This document shows, piece after piece, positions 36,601 to 47,891 of a DNA stretch of 64,000 nt (position 1 is its first letter; each line of letters starts with the position of its first letter). The position numbers and the translations under genes are program-made. The notes below the pieces were generated by a model. It ran no database searches. It was given only the letters and a program-made list of their open reading frames with translations, and was not told the DNA's origin. The stretch comes from Kitagawia praeruptora (lineage: Eukaryota; Streptophyta; Magnoliopsida; Apiales; Apiaceae), in the NCBI GenBank assembly GCA_037693485.1, contig CM075345.1:79543001-79607000 (forward strand), read 5' to 3'.

Positions 36601-38331
36601 TACGGAGAAAAGTGTGAAATCTACACGGATCACAAGAGCTTAAAGTACATATTCACTCAGAAAGAGTTAAACATGAGGCAGAGGAGATGGTTAGAGCTAA
36701 TCAAGGATTATGATTGTGAGATTCATTATCACCCAGGGAAGGCCAACGTAGTGGCCGATGCACTTAGCCGAAAGGAGAAGCTTAAGATGATAACGTCAGT
36801 GGATGAATTGATTAAGGACCTCGAGAGGCTGGAGATTGAGGTGAGGTTGCCAGGAATTGGCCAGGAGAGTCTAATGGAAATAAAAGTCCAACCACCGCTA
36901 TTGGAAAAGATCAAGTTATGTCAGGAAAAGAAGATAGAAGAAGAAAAGAATTCCATGGAGAAAATTTTGACTGGCGAAGAAATTAGGTGTGAGAAGGACG
37001 GGAATGGAGTTATGAGGTACGCATCTAGGATATGGATCCCGAACGTTCGAGAATTAAAAGATGAGATTTTGCAAGAGGCCCATAGCTCAAGGTATTCGAT
37101 TCATCCTGGAGGCACCAAGATGTATAGGGATTTGAAAGAATATTATTGGTGGCCAAACATGAAGAAAGACATAGCAGAGTGGGTAAGTAAATGCTTGACA
37201 TGTCAGAGAGTGAAGGCCGAACATCAGAGGCCCAGTGGATTGTTGCAACCCTTAGAGATACCCGAGTGGAAGTGGGAACAGATTGCGATGGACTTTGTGG
37301 TCGGATTACCAAGGACCAAGACTAATCATGACGCCATTTGGGTAATTATTGATAGATTGACCAAGTCAGCACATTTTCTTCCAATCAACGAGAGATACAC
37401 CGTCGACAAGCTGGTGGATATTTACTTAAAGGAGATTGTGGTTAGACATGGGGTTCCTGTGAGCATCGTATCAGATAGAGACCCAAGATTCAACTCCAGG
37501 TTCTGGAGGAGTTTTCAGGATTGTGTGGGGACTAAGTTAAACATGAGTACTGCATACCATCCCCAAACAGACGGACAGAGCGAGAGAACCATCCAGACCA
37601 TCGAGGACATGTTGAGAGTATGTGCCATAGATTTCAAGGGAAGTTGGGACGACCACTTGCCATTGATCGAATTTTCCTACAACAACAGTTACCATGCGAG
37701 TATAGGCATGCCCCCATACGAAGCTTTGTACGGACGAAGATGTCGGTCTCCATTGTGTTGGGAAGAGGTAGGAGAACGGAAGATTTTAGGGCCTGAACTG
37801 GTCCAACAGACAAGAGAAACTATCGAGCTTATAAGAGGACGGCTGGTAGCGGCCCAAGACAGACAGAAGAAGTATGCGGACCAGTCCCGCAAAGATAAGG
37901 AATATGAGGTAGGAGAGTTCGTGATGTTGAAAGTATCACCATGGAAGGGATTGATGAGATTTGGTAAGAAGGGGAAACTCAGCCCGAGATTCATTGGACC
38001 TTTTGAGATCTTGAAACGAGTTGGAAAGTTAGCCTATGAATTGGCTTTACCTCCGAGCTTACAACAAGTACATAATGTGTTTCATGTGTCCATGCTACGA
38101 CCCTACCATACCGACTTCCGACATGTGATAGAACATGATCAAGTGGATCTGCAACCAGACTTAACATATGTGGAGCAACCCGTAGAAATCATGGATAGAA
38201 AAGAACAGGTGCTGAGGAACAAGGTTGTCAAACTAGTGAGAGTCTTGTGGAGGAATCAGAATGTCGAAGAATCAACATGGGAACTAGAGAGCGCGATGCG
38301 TGAAAAGCACCCCCAACTGTTTTCAACCTGA
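33643..38331 (+). CDS. Gag-Pol polyprotein of a Tekay/Del chromovirus
   Basis: This is one unbroken frame of 1562 residues from ATG 33643 (MPPRRMNTRAHPASS); 13 open codons upstream lack an ATG. In order it holds: Gag at about 101-267; Cys/His knuckles at about 342, 360 (CFKCGLTGHYANTC) and 386 (CFKCGKPGHRMREC); protease with D453 in FDSGATKSF; reverse transcriptase with catalytic FIDD at 785-788; RNase H with D934, E971 and D996; integrase with D1217, D1278 and E1314 (DD35E); and a chromodomain-like tail from about 1507 (VEQPVEIMDRKEQ ... ESTWELESAM). All catalytic residues I can check are present. Gag and Pol are fused in one frame, as in many chromoviruses, with processing by the protease. 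The chromodomain probably directs integration to marked chromatin (family knowledge). This is the only complete polymerase in the window. Confidence 0.96.
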   Translation: MPPRRMNTRAHPASSEGQGSHHGPEGHQNREREDQNPSEDEDSDYNLFDNSEYDEEEAEDDTLEVENPRRDPMERFMDLLRQNLDRPPVQPPPNNANANAFRNFKSLKPPEFKGTADPVEARAWLKEMEKSFEILGVAEEQKTVFATYLLKGEANYWWEAKKNLEGRGVVTWERFSELFLEKYFPRFMETQMELKFLELKQGNMTVAEYEARFTELSRFVPEYVNSEVKRARRFQLGLKQWIQNRVAVLELTDYATLVQKASIVEAGGEQMQKEREGRKRKFDIRKGNSAGGSFPSKFKRGTMSQPSGNFGTKKAESWSVGQGGRPQGSSYSTPPRAPLPECNKCGRKHAGVCNLQDVKCFKCGLTGHYANTCRGTSNNTSAGGNCFKCGKPGHRMRECMSSGPAASRVSGTASNRAPTARTFNMTVQDAVRNTDVIAGTLLLNSVNANVLFDSGATKSFISLDFVCRLGLKTEPLRDRLQVEIANHEIIPVNQVCPGCDLEIEGRHFRVDLIPFKLGEFDAIIGMDWLTTHGAQIDCVKKKVCLRLPGDKEVVFSGKRQTQKFLTMIQAKRLLRKGCEAYLAYVKDTNKEAPNLQEIPVVNEFADVFPDDLPGLPPDRDIEFAIDLVPGTAPISKAPYRLAPVEMKELATQLQELLDKGMIRPSVSPWGAPVLFVKKKDGSMRLCIDYRELNKVTIKNKYPLPRIDDLFDQLKDAVYFSKIDLRTGYHQLKIKPEDIPKTAFRTRYGHYEFLVMSFGLTNAPAAFMDLMNRVFKKYPDKCVIVFIDDILIYSKMKEEHAEHLRIVLGALREEKLYAKFSKCEFWLKEVQFLGHVISEQGILVDPAKIEAVSNWERPTTPTEVRSFIGLAGYYRRFVQDFAKIAAPLTRLTRKTEKFVWTEKCEESFQELEKRLVTAPVLALPDDKGDFVIYSDASHKGLGCVLMQHGKVIAYASRQLKEYEIRYPTHDLELAAIVFALKIWRHYLYGEKCEIYTDHKSLKYIFTQKELNMRQRRWLELIKDYDCEIHYHPGKANVVADALSRKEKLKMITSVDELIKDLERLEIEVRLPGIGQESLMEIKVQPPLLEKIKLCQEKKIEEEKNSMEKILTGEEIRCEKDGNGVMRYASRIWIPNVRELKDEILQEAHSSRYSIHPGGTKMYRDLKEYYWWPNMKKDIAEWVSKCLTCQRVKAEHQRPSGLLQPLEIPEWKWEQIAMDFVVGLPRTKTNHDAIWVIIDRLTKSAHFLPINERYTVDKLVDIYLKEIVVRHGVPVSIVSDRDPRFNSRFWRSFQDCVGTKLNMSTAYHPQTDGQSERTIQTIEDMLRVCAIDFKGSWDDHLPLIEFSYNNSYHASIGMPPYEALYGRRCRSPLCWEEVGERKILGPELVQQTRETIELIRGRLVAAQDRQKKYADQSRKDKEYEVGEFVMLKVSPWKGLMRFGKKGKLSPRFIGPFEILKRVGKLAYELALPPSLQQVHNVFHVSMLRPYHTDFRHVIEHDQVDLQPDLTYVEQPVEIMDRKEQVLRNKVVKLVRVLWRNQNVEESTWELESAMREKHPQLFST

Positions 38332-38351
38332 TTCCGGGACGGAATCCTTTT

Positions 38352-38364
38352 AAGGAGGGGAGGC
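38352..38364 (+). other. Polypurine tract
   Basis: AAGGAGGGGAGGC abuts the 3' LTR at 38365. It is the plus-strand primer site in this class of element. Confidence 0.85.
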
Positions 38365-41300
38365 TGTAAGAACCCTGATTTTTGATATTATTGGTGTAGA
38401 CGGAATGAATAGTAACTTTGTTATGTAAGAGAAGTGAATCCCACCCCCATATATGAATGACGGATAAATGAAGATTTGTAATGATATTATGTTCCCTTAT
38501 GGAAAATAAGTGTATGTAAATGTCGACGGATTTCGCAAAATTCTATTTTATTATTTTCGTACATTTCCGGGGTATCGATAAATACGAATACTACGACAAG
38601 ATCATGGTTTTATTATTTTGAGAACCAAGGAACTATATATATACTTAAAATTAGGAAGTTGGATTTTAGAAAGAATATCGAAGGAAAAACTCCACCAAAA
38701 ATGTTTAAGATTTATTTAGAAAATTATGGAAATTGGAAAATACCTACTAACCATGCAAGGTGGCAAGATTTCATGCATCCCATGCAAATTCCATGCAAAC
38801 CACCTAGTCTAAGATTAGAACCAAGTAGTTGGTAGCTAGTTAGAAACAAACTAAACTACAAGAATCTAGTTAGTAGCTAGTTGGCTTACTTTTTAAAAAG
38901 GTGGAGACAACAAGTACCATGGCCATACCTCTAGCCATACTTATGTTGTACATGCATATACTTACACTACTACATATTACCCAACCTCATTTCACACCAC
39001 TTATTCATCCAACACAAAAGAAAACAAAACAACTCCCCCCCCCTTTTGAGAGCTCTCGGCCAAAGGCAAAAAAGGAGAAGAAAATTTCTTCTTCTCCCCA
39101 CTTCTCATCACTCTAAATTCAAGACAAAAATCCTAGGTACTCTACATCATATAAGGAAGGTATGCTATGAATTTCAACCCTTTTTATCCATTAGTTTTCT
39201 AGTTATAAATTCTTAAAGTTCTAGGTGAATAGTAACTCTTATTGTTCTTATTTGTTGGATCTTGAAGATCAAGCCATAGATTGATCAACCAAGGTGTTTG
39301 GAGAGTATTTCAAGCTTTGTTAAGTTACTAAGAGCTTCAAGGAAGGTATAAATTCTAACCCTTAGTAGCCATGGCAAGAACATTGCTTAGTATTAGTAGA
39401 TCTAAAAGATTGGTGCACAAAAGTGTTGATTATAGTTTGATTTATGAAAAATCATGGATGTTGATGGTTATTGTCATATTGAAAATTATTTTTATGTGGT
39501 ATGAGGTCCCATAAGTGTATGAGAATTTTGTTGGGAATTTGTGATGATTTTTGGAGTTGGTGGAATTTTGAGAAGAGACATGACTTGTAGTAAAGGAGTT
39601 GTTGGACAATCTGCACTGACCCCTTTTTGAAACTGTGATTCGGAACCCTTAAACTGATCCCCTGAACACCTACCTTATATTGTTGGAAAGGTCTTGATCT
39701 GTAGTTTCTGGATATGTAAGGTTCATAGCTAGGTGATGTATAGATTTTAAGTTATAGCCGAAAGAGTGAGTTGTGTTTCTGGACTATGGACTGCACTAAG
39801 TGACCCTCTTGTGAACCTTGTTTGAACACCTTAAAAATTATTTGGGATCATGGAAAAATTAGAGAAGCTAGGAAATACAGTGGTGAAGGCTACCCAAAAA
39901 GAATTGGATTAAAATATGAATTTTTGGATTTTATAAAAATGATAGAGTAAAATTCGCGCAAGGGAAAAAGTCGATTAGTGGACCAAAATTCTAAGTTAAT
40001 GGTTATGGTTCGAACGTGGTAACTAAATTAAGTCGAGTAAGTGACGAGCGTAAACGAGTGATGTCATGGACCTATAGTGGGGATAGGGAGTCATAAGACG
40101 AAGTCGTTAAGTTAATTTCGTGTCCCCTTAAAACCCCGTAATTAGAAAGAAATTGTTAAGGTACTAACGAACGATTGTTGTTTATGTATAGATCGTTCGA
40201 ACTCACACGCTCGACCACCCCAACCAAACCAAGGCAAGTTTACTTTTCAAAACTTATACATATACAAGGATTTTCACTGTTGTGTTTGTAGTTTTCAAAT
40301 TATATCAAATGCTATGTTTATCGAAGTATTGATGCAATTGAAATTGAACAAGTACATGTATGCTTTTACCCCTTGAACTTAGATTGAAATGTTTTCTTCG
40401 GACAACGACTCTAGCAATAGAGGTCGTAGCGGTCCGTATATACTATTGACCGGGGAGCGGTATATTATTATATCGTATCTATATTGCGAAAACCCGAAGG
40501 GTCATTCGGGTGGTATCGTATATTCAAGTAACTATTATTATATCTTCGTAAATACTCGAAACCCTATCTTGGATTAAAAGTTTATTTATTAAATAATAAT
40601 TTTATTAATTATTAATATTAAATCTTAAAATATCATTTAATGATTATTGTTCACTATTTTAGAAAAACAAAGTTAATCCAAGATACCTTTTAATACTTTC
40701 AAACTCGAACCTTTTCGAACTCAAAATCTTTTCGAAAACCCCCGGTCAGGCTTCGCTTCTTGTATGATTTCAAGAATTATCGGTCGACTGATGTCGAACC
40801 ACAACTACTCTGTTTTCAATCAAAATCTGGTTTTAAAAAGAAAAAGAAAAAGGGGACTCTGGCAGGTGTGGGAATCGTTGACGAACGATTCCCGGGATGT
40901 GTAAGCGGCCGTGAGCCAGGCGGTCCATCACTTATTATTCCGGCCCAGGTGTTGCCGAAGGATGATTACGGATGTAGTTTTCATCGAGGGTGATTACGGA
41001 TGTAGTTTTCACTCAGGGATAGTTACAGATGTAGTTTCTATCCTTCTACCGGTAGAGAAGACCCGCGGATTATTGGACTCGGATGTGGCGACTGATCATC
41101 GTCAATCCCTGTCAGGTTTTATGTTTTCTTCCAGTCCCATCCTCCCCTTTGGAAAAATGCTTTGACACTGCATCTTAGGCCTATGTGCCAGTTGCCGATA
41201 GTGTCCTATTTTGATGAGAAAGATGTTGACTTTATGCAGTAGCTAGAACTGCAAGGTTATTTTGAAAACAAGGGCACGTACTGGTGCACCTTTGAAATTT

Positions 41301-41896
41301 ACCAATAATGACAATTGATTCTATAACTGATTGATACAACGAGTTTAATGACTATTATACATATGAAATGTTATATTGCTTATCTTATACATACATTCTT
41401 GCTGAGCTATAGTTGCTCACTCTTGCTTGTTTTCAAATTTTACAAACACAACAGCTAAGAGAAATGGCAAGAACCAGTCAGACTGTTCGAAAGCAGGTGA
41501 CTAGACCCCAGGCTGCAGTTGAGATTCCACCGGTAGGCCCCATTAGCCGGATTGGTCGGCAACTTTTGTTAGTACGTTTTATTTATAAGTATGACCTGTG
41601 CAAGGCAGTGCACCGCAACAAACTTTCAAGCCGCCAACTTCGCTTCATATCGAAGTGTTGTTGGTAGCATAAATGCTATTTAATTCGGTCTGTAATAACT
41701 CTAAAACTTTTACTTTTGCTTAATCAAATGTATGACGTTTCTGAGACTCTAACCCGTGTGTGTGTGTGTGTGCGGTGTGAGTTTATTGTGGGGTCGATGG
41801 TTGTTTATTTATATTATGTGCAAGAATAAGTATATTGTTAATGGAAAATGGACCGTGAGCGCCTAGATTCCCGACCCCGGATCTGGGGGCGTCACA
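38365..41896 (+). repeat. 3' LTR of the Tekay-type element (3532 bp)
   Basis: This is near-identical to 28391-31924. Seen differences include a T for A 27 bases in, ATGGAA for ATGAAC near 39851, TTACAG for TTACGG near 41024, and a shorter (GT)n run at 41757-41772. It is followed by the AGAAT duplication. Confidence 0.95.
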
Positions 41897-41901
41897 AGAA
41901 T

Positions 41902-42605
41902 CTTCTAGTATGGTGCATATTAGCACGTATCTTAACAATGGGGTGTGGAGGTTACCTCTGTCTAACCACATGGATGTCATGGAAGTAAGGTGTAGGGTGG
42001 TTTCAACTCAGATTCATAGAAGTGACTACATCACTTGGGATGACCTTCATCCTAAGCTTGTCAAGTTAGCATCCATTTGGACTTCTTTTCGTGACACAGG
42101 TCAAGTTGTGGGCTAGAGTGACTTGGTGTGGAACACTTTCAACATCCCGAAATGCTCCTTTATCACATGGCTTGTAGTTAAAAACAGGTTGCTTACTCGA
42201 GATCGCATGAATTTGTTTGGAATGACTATGGACCAGTCATGTGTTCTATGCAGAAATGGGGTGGAATCAATCAATCACTTACTCACAAGTTGTCTATATT
42301 TCAACCTCATGCGGAGTGTAATTCCCTTTCAGGTGAATGCAGACTGGGCTAGATGGCAACAAGGGGACTTCTTTCTCTCTCCCTTAACTGCTAAGTTCAA
42401 GGCAATTGCAGGGCTCCATCTCACGACTTGTGTTTATAGCATTTGGAAGGAACGTAATTTCAGAATCCATAATCCTGGACCAGGGCACCCTACTGTTGTG
42501 CTTAGCTTGAATGTAAAGTCCACTATGAGGGAAAAATTATTTTCATGTTCTACTTTCAGAAAATGGGTCCAGAAAGACCCATCGCTTGTACTTATTTTAT
42601 TCTAA
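41902..42605 (+). pseudogene. LINE polymerase, C-terminal zf-RVT part
   Basis: It continues the LINE after the Tekay-type insertion: NGVWRLPLSNHMDVMEVRC, a stop near 42114, then a 160-residue open stretch (42123-42605) with the zf-RVT domain (FNIPKCSFITWLVVKNRLLT and CVLCRNGVESINHLLTSC). It ends naturally at TAA. The untranslated tail runs to 42741 and ends with CTTAGCAAAAAA before the target duplication. The matching domain on the minus strand is 9233-9604. Confidence 0.88.
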
Positions 42606-42754
42606 TTATCTAGAATTGAGGCTTTACTTTATGGTCATGTGGACCCTTTGTGGTGATTAGCAGGACTTGTGCGAGTGGACTGGGGTATACCCCTTTTATT
42701 CTTGTAGTGTTTATTTGCAATATAATTTACTTAGCAAAAAAGAAATCAGAAACT

Positions 42755-43325
42755 GAGATAGAAGCTCTTAACATTCTTACTAAGTTCATCAATGCATATT
42801 CAAGTCTCCAATCTATTGCAAAAGAAGACAAGTTAGAGAAGAAGGATAGAGATGATCATGATCAGAGTGGGGATAGGGATAGACATCACATGAGTAATAA
42901 GGATGATGAAGATAAGAGAAAGAAGGGTGGCAAAGGCAAGAAAGGTATTGATGACAAGGGAGGTGACCAAGTGTACACAAGAAAGGGTGGAAGACAGCAA
43001 GCCGTATGCATCACTAATAGTACTCTCACCACAACACATGACTCTATGTCTACGGTGGTTGCTGTTAGTGATGACCTACCAAAATCAAAACCCATGGCTT
43101 CTGCAACTGTCTTGCCACTTCAATCAAAGACAACTCACATCAGAAAAACTTAGCAAAAAAAAAACTCACATCAGAAAACCATCTGTATGTCTCCATAAGC
43201 AAACTGCTAATGGTGTACTGCAATGGTCCAAAGACAAAGGCTTCAAACTCCTTCCAAGTGATAAGATTCATAAGCTGAAACTCTAGTCAATGGCCAGAAA
43301 GGCAAGAAAGATGAAGGCATCCACA
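42755..43325 (+). pseudogene. Accessory ORF of the SIRE-like element, second part
   Basis: It resumes after the LINE's target duplication: EALNILTKFINAYSSLQSIA, then a very charged Lys/Asp stretch (KEDKLEKKDRDDHDQSGDRD) and KKGGKGKKGIDDKGGDQVY. It decays near 43150 and stops at 43286. It is the continuation of 23931-25617 judging by the restored sequence across the LINE. No domain is recognised. No 3' LTR of the copia element follows. Confidence 0.4.
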
Positions 43326-46300
43326 TATAACGCCTTAGAAAAATTTGTCATTATAAATATTATTATTTAATATTAGATGTGGATTATATGGTGTGAATTT
43401 TTTATTTTTTATAGTTAAATGTATGTGACGTCATGTTTACATGTTTATATGGTGATTTATACGTGAAATGTGAGTCCATGTATTTTCATTTGAATTTTTG
43501 TGATTAAAACCTATTGAAAATATGCATTATTGATCTTTGAAATTTTTTATAAAATCATCGATTTATTAAAAATCACGAAATCTTTCGCGTTATCGTCTTT
43601 ATGAAATTATTTAGTTTTTAAAATTTTTGGGAGAATTATTTTGGATGTTTAAGTATTTTAAAATGATTTTAAAAGTTATGTTGTATTTAAAGTATCAAAA
43701 AAAAGAGTAAAATTCATATTTAATTCGTTTTTGATCATAAAAATATTTTAAAAATATGAGAATGTTTACAATTTCATAAAAAAAAATTTGAAAATTTTAA
43801 ATTATTTTTCTTCTAATTTCTTATTTTATTTCAAATTTTTTTAAATGATTTAAATTGTTGAAATGTAGATTTTAGCATGGTGATTTTATTGTACCTCTGT
43901 TATTTTTATTGAAACCCAGAAGCTTCCAGGCATTTCTCGGTTTGTTTCTCTTCTCTAATCTCTCAAACTCTCGAATAATCTCTCTTTCTCTCAATCCCTC
44001 TCGACTTTTGTCTGCCTCTCAATCCCGATTTTCTCCCTCTCTCTTTCATGTTAACCAAAAATTCAAACAGGTTATTCACCAACTCCTCTCCCCTGTGTCT
44101 TGTTATGTGTGTGTATGCCTGTGTGCAGCGGCTGTGTAGCTGCGTGTGGGTAGTTAAACCGAAGTTTTGATGATTCTTTCTGCAGAAAACTCGAACCTAT
44201 CCTTCTTTCCCTGGTTGTGTTCGATTGTGGTGATTATAGAGTTGATGAGAGTTCTCTTGTCGATTGCTTTAGGTTGTGGTGGGTACAAAGCTGGGCGTGG
44301 GGTGGGTGAGTTTGTGTGTCCCTGTATGTGCATGTCTTGTGTATGGGTTTCTCTGTTTATTTCCCCTGCGAAGTGTGTGTGTAGCTTGAAATTAGTGTGG
44401 CTGTGTGTGCTTGTTCAGCTGAGGGTCGAAGTTGTGCGCTGCCGTGTATGTGTCTGAGTGGGTTCCTTGTGATTCCCTTGTACACCACCACCCTTGTCTA
44501 CTGGTTTTTGAAGCCCAAACATTCAGCCAATCGAACCTTGCTGTGTCACCGTCCATCTCGACCCAAATTCTGAATTTGGTAATCCTTTGATTTTGTGGAA
44601 ATAAATTACCCAAGTTCTGTAAATTGTTGATAGTATTTTGTTGTAATTGCTTTATGATTTAAACGGAATTAGACACATTTTGGTTGAGCAGGAATTGAAT
44701 TGTTTGGGTTGAAATTGTGTTGGATGTGTTTTTGGCTAGTTCAATTTACGAATAAATCCTACCGAATTTTTACTAAAAATTTTCTGTAAATAAAATGAGT
44801 TAATTCGAGCTTTATTTAATAATTTCTAGTTTGGATTGATTACTTCATAGTCGGTTGTAAATTGTATCTTGATGTGAAAATTATTGTTTGTTTGTCGCTG
44901 TGTTTCGACGGGTAGGTTACCCTTATAGGGGATGTCGTCAAAGTTTTCTAAAAATTCTAATTGTACATTTCTTGAGCACATATATGTATACTATTAGCTT
45001 GGAGAAGTATTTGAGTTACATTTTAATTACGTGAATACATGCTAAATGATACTTGTTATAGTTGTATGTCTGTATGTGTGACTGTGTTCGATAGTAATAA
45101 GATAATGATGCGATTATAGATTGTTAATGAATTTAGGAAGTAAACTGAGGTTCGCGTGTTAAGGACTAAGTGTGGGTTTCCTTGATAACCAGCACTGTAT
45201 TTTGAGTTTATAGTGAAAGAGTGTATTGTAAATCGTAAGGTACAAGGATAAGTTGAAATTGGAATTTGACTTTTGGATTGTTGATGGTTGTTTGGGTCGG
45301 CTGTATTTCGACAGATTATGTCATATTTTAAAGGAGGTGTTGTCCAATTTTTATTAGAATTACTATATGATTCTTATAGTATTGTGATTAAAGTTATTGG
45401 TATGCAAGTATTATACGGGTGATATACGATAAAAGTATAAGTCGATAATACGTGCTACGTGCTTATGTGGTTTGTATGATTTTACTAAACTATTTTGCTA
45501 TATGTATAATAGGACACGATTGGGTAGAATAGAATTAGATGGTTAATGTTACATGCGTACTGAAGTAGTACTTTACCTGTATATATGTCTGCATAGGAGG
45601 ACAGCTAAGAGCCAGCGCATGTGTAGATGGAATATAGAGGAAAGAGATAATTATCTAGATTGACGAGTGTGCTCCTGTAGAGACTTACAACTGATAAAGG
45701 AAAGATGGATGTGGGATCGAAGAAAGGCCAGCGAATGAGAAATAGAGACTGATGTACAATGAGTAAAGAATCGAGATATTGGAATTGGAAACTTCATTTA
45801 TTGAGGCAAGTATACTAACTCTCACTTATTGTTCAAGTGATGTGAAACCTTTGGTATTATTTATTTGTGATTTCGAAATCCCTTCTTGCAAACAATTATA
45901 CTCTTCATATTTATTCTGAATAATGTGAACCTTTTCTGTTAATTATACGATGTTTCTTTCAAATCGTTTTGCTAGTGCCTAAACTCTTCACTTTTATTGC
46001 CAGTGACATTATTTTTCTATTAATTTATAAATAATCATTTCTCAAATTATTTTGTCATTGTTCTTTTCCTCACCTATCATTCAGGTGTTGATTTCTTTTA
46101 AAATCATTTTATTTCAATATTCCTCGATTATGCTAATATTCTTCAAAGTATGTTTTTACTTCAAATTGATATAAACTAATTCGAGGTTTATACTGTTGCT
46201 GAGGCATGTGTTGCTCAGTGACGGTTAAAGCCAAGAATGAATTGAAATCTTCTTAATTATTCAAACTCATTATTGTCTGGCCGGTTCTGGCAGCTAAAGC

Positions 46301-47854
46301 CTATGAGTGCTTAGCAGACAAGAGTGAGACTTTGTGTAATTAAGAATTTCTTCAATCTTCTTTTGAACTTCAGATTTTCTTTAATCCATGATTCCTTATA
46401 GATTGCTGTTGAAATTATAAAATCTTGATAATTGATTTGTTTCTTAAATTATTAATGTTTCCCCTGTTGATATATTATTCTGTTTTGTTGTATCATAACA
46501 TGCTTAGTTAATCTTATTGTTTTGTCGCTTATGAACCTTATATCACCTGCTTCCCTGAATCTTAATTTTATTGTTGTGTTGTTCATGATTTTTCATATCA
46601 ATTGTTTCCCTGAACCTCAGTCTTTTATAATGGAAAAATGAAAATGGCTTAAATAAATTAAAGATGTTTTTTTAAAATTCCTTATACTGGGCTGATTTGT
46701 AATCATTGAGTATAAAGGACTTAAAAGTGAAATGTTTTAAAGATTTTAAAAATTTTAGTTGTGGGGGAAATCCGTCAAAATGTTTTCTACGGATTCCTTT
46801 ATATTAGAGGCGTAAGAGGCTAGGGTGGTCCTAGTCCAGCATTTTTATTTTAGCGTAAGAGGCTAGGGTGGTCCTAGTCCAGCATTAAAGGCCAATGTGT
46901 TGCCTAATTGGGAACCCAATTTTCAAGGTCCAGAGGGACTTCGTGTCCGGTATGGGGACTTTACGTGGCTGATCACCCGTACTGTCCGATGTTAAGGAAA
47001 AAAAAACTCCAATCAAATTAAATGTTTTTAAAAGGTTTTATGAAAATTATATTTTAATGATGAATGGCTTTAAAAAAAGGAATGTTTTGATAAGATGTGT
47101 ATGTTTCAAGGTAGATAATAAAATTTGGAAACTCGGTAAAACAATGAGATTAAGGATGGATAGAAGTTTCCCAGTTATTCCCTTCGCGAGTAACATTGTA
47201 CGTTGAAAGTGGAGTAAGAAATTGGGGGATTTCTTGATATCATTTTTCGCAAAGTCTTATCTGTGGCGGTATGATTGAAGAAAATGAAAATTTCTTATTT
47301 CTCTGATGGAAATTGAATGATCTCTTGAGATAAAGTATTCATTGATATTGTTCATCAATGAATTATCGTAATATCGTTGTTTCACTATATTATTAACTTG
47401 CCGAGTGTTCTTTGGCTCACTCTTGCTTTGTTTTACCTAACCCTTTGCAGTTAGGATTAAGGATGATCTACTATATTTATCCCTGCGAATGAGAGCGATG
47501 AGGCATTCTATACAGGATAGATTTCGGAGCTAGAGCGGGTAAGCACAGATTGGGATTGCGCTACGAGTTAGATGGTATAGTAATTTTGTATTCGGAGCAG
47601 AAATAGAAGTTATAATAATTTGTATAATTTAGATTCTTGTTTCATACCATAACCTGAAATCGATCCTCGGTGAAGAATCGTTGGTGCATTAAGTTTTGTT
47701 GTGATTGTGAATTGGAAGTTGGTTTGGGTTGAAGTACAGGTGTATAGTCCGATTTACGAATACTTCATGCCGAAAATTTCTAAAATTCCCTTGTATCAAA
47801 GTCTATTTTATTATAAAAAGTTTATTTTTAGTATTTGAAAGGCGGGGTGTTACA
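43326..47854 (+). repeat. Long LTR, probably solo, plus orientation
   Basis: It begins TATAACGCCTTAG (a decayed TGTAACGCC start) and ends GGCGGGGTGTTACA. It has no primer site after the end and no body. The conserved block CTTGCCGAG ... GGCTCACTCTTGCT lies at 47398-47428, where related LTRs carry it. A 33-bp unit (GCGTAAGAGGCTAGGGTGGT...) is repeated near 46811 and 46853. The flanks CCACA and GGACG do not match, so no target duplication survives, and the left limit is uncertain. Within it, 43909-44457 is CT/GT-rich with only spurious frames. Confidence 0.55.
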
Positions 47855-47891
47855 GGACGTCCCAGGCTCTCACAATTCTACCAGGATTAGA

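Larger units (their letters stand above)
28391..41896 (+). mobile_element. Complete young Ty3/gypsy chromovirus, Tekay/Del type
   Basis: The 13.5-kb element has LTRs of 3534 and 3532 bp, a 5-bp target duplication AGAAT (28386-28390 and 41897-41901), a tRNA-Met primer site, an upstream accessory ORF, an intact gag-pol with a C-terminal chromodomain, and a polypurine tract. By eye the LTRs differ at about ten bases plus a two-base (GT) length change, about 0.3%. With the often-used rate of 1.3e-8 per site per year, that is on the order of 100,000 years. Clade assignment rests on domain order and the chromodomain, not on a tree. Confidence 0.95.
25631..42741 (+). mobile_element. 5'-truncated LINE carrying nested insertions
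   Basis: The 13-bp target duplication GAAATCAGAAACT lies at 25618-25630 and 42742-42754. The 3' end is GGGGTATACCCC ... CTTAGCAAAAAA. After removing the inserts at 26624-27641 and 28391-41896, about 2.6 kb of LINE remains, from the start of the reverse transcriptase domain to the tail. The endonuclease and ORF1 were never present at this site, as is usual for aborted target-primed reverse transcription. Confidence 0.9.

Noticed and set aside
44100..44457. A possible Cys-rich small secreted protein (frames at 43909 and 44167)
   Set aside because: The Cys and Val runs come from a TGTGTG-rich stretch inside the LTR. No signal peptide followed by a stable Cys pattern is evident.
47855..47891. 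A target duplication for the LTR at 43326-47854
   Set aside because: CCACA on the left and GGACG on the right do not match, and no primer site follows the right end, so the solo-LTR call rests on the ends only.
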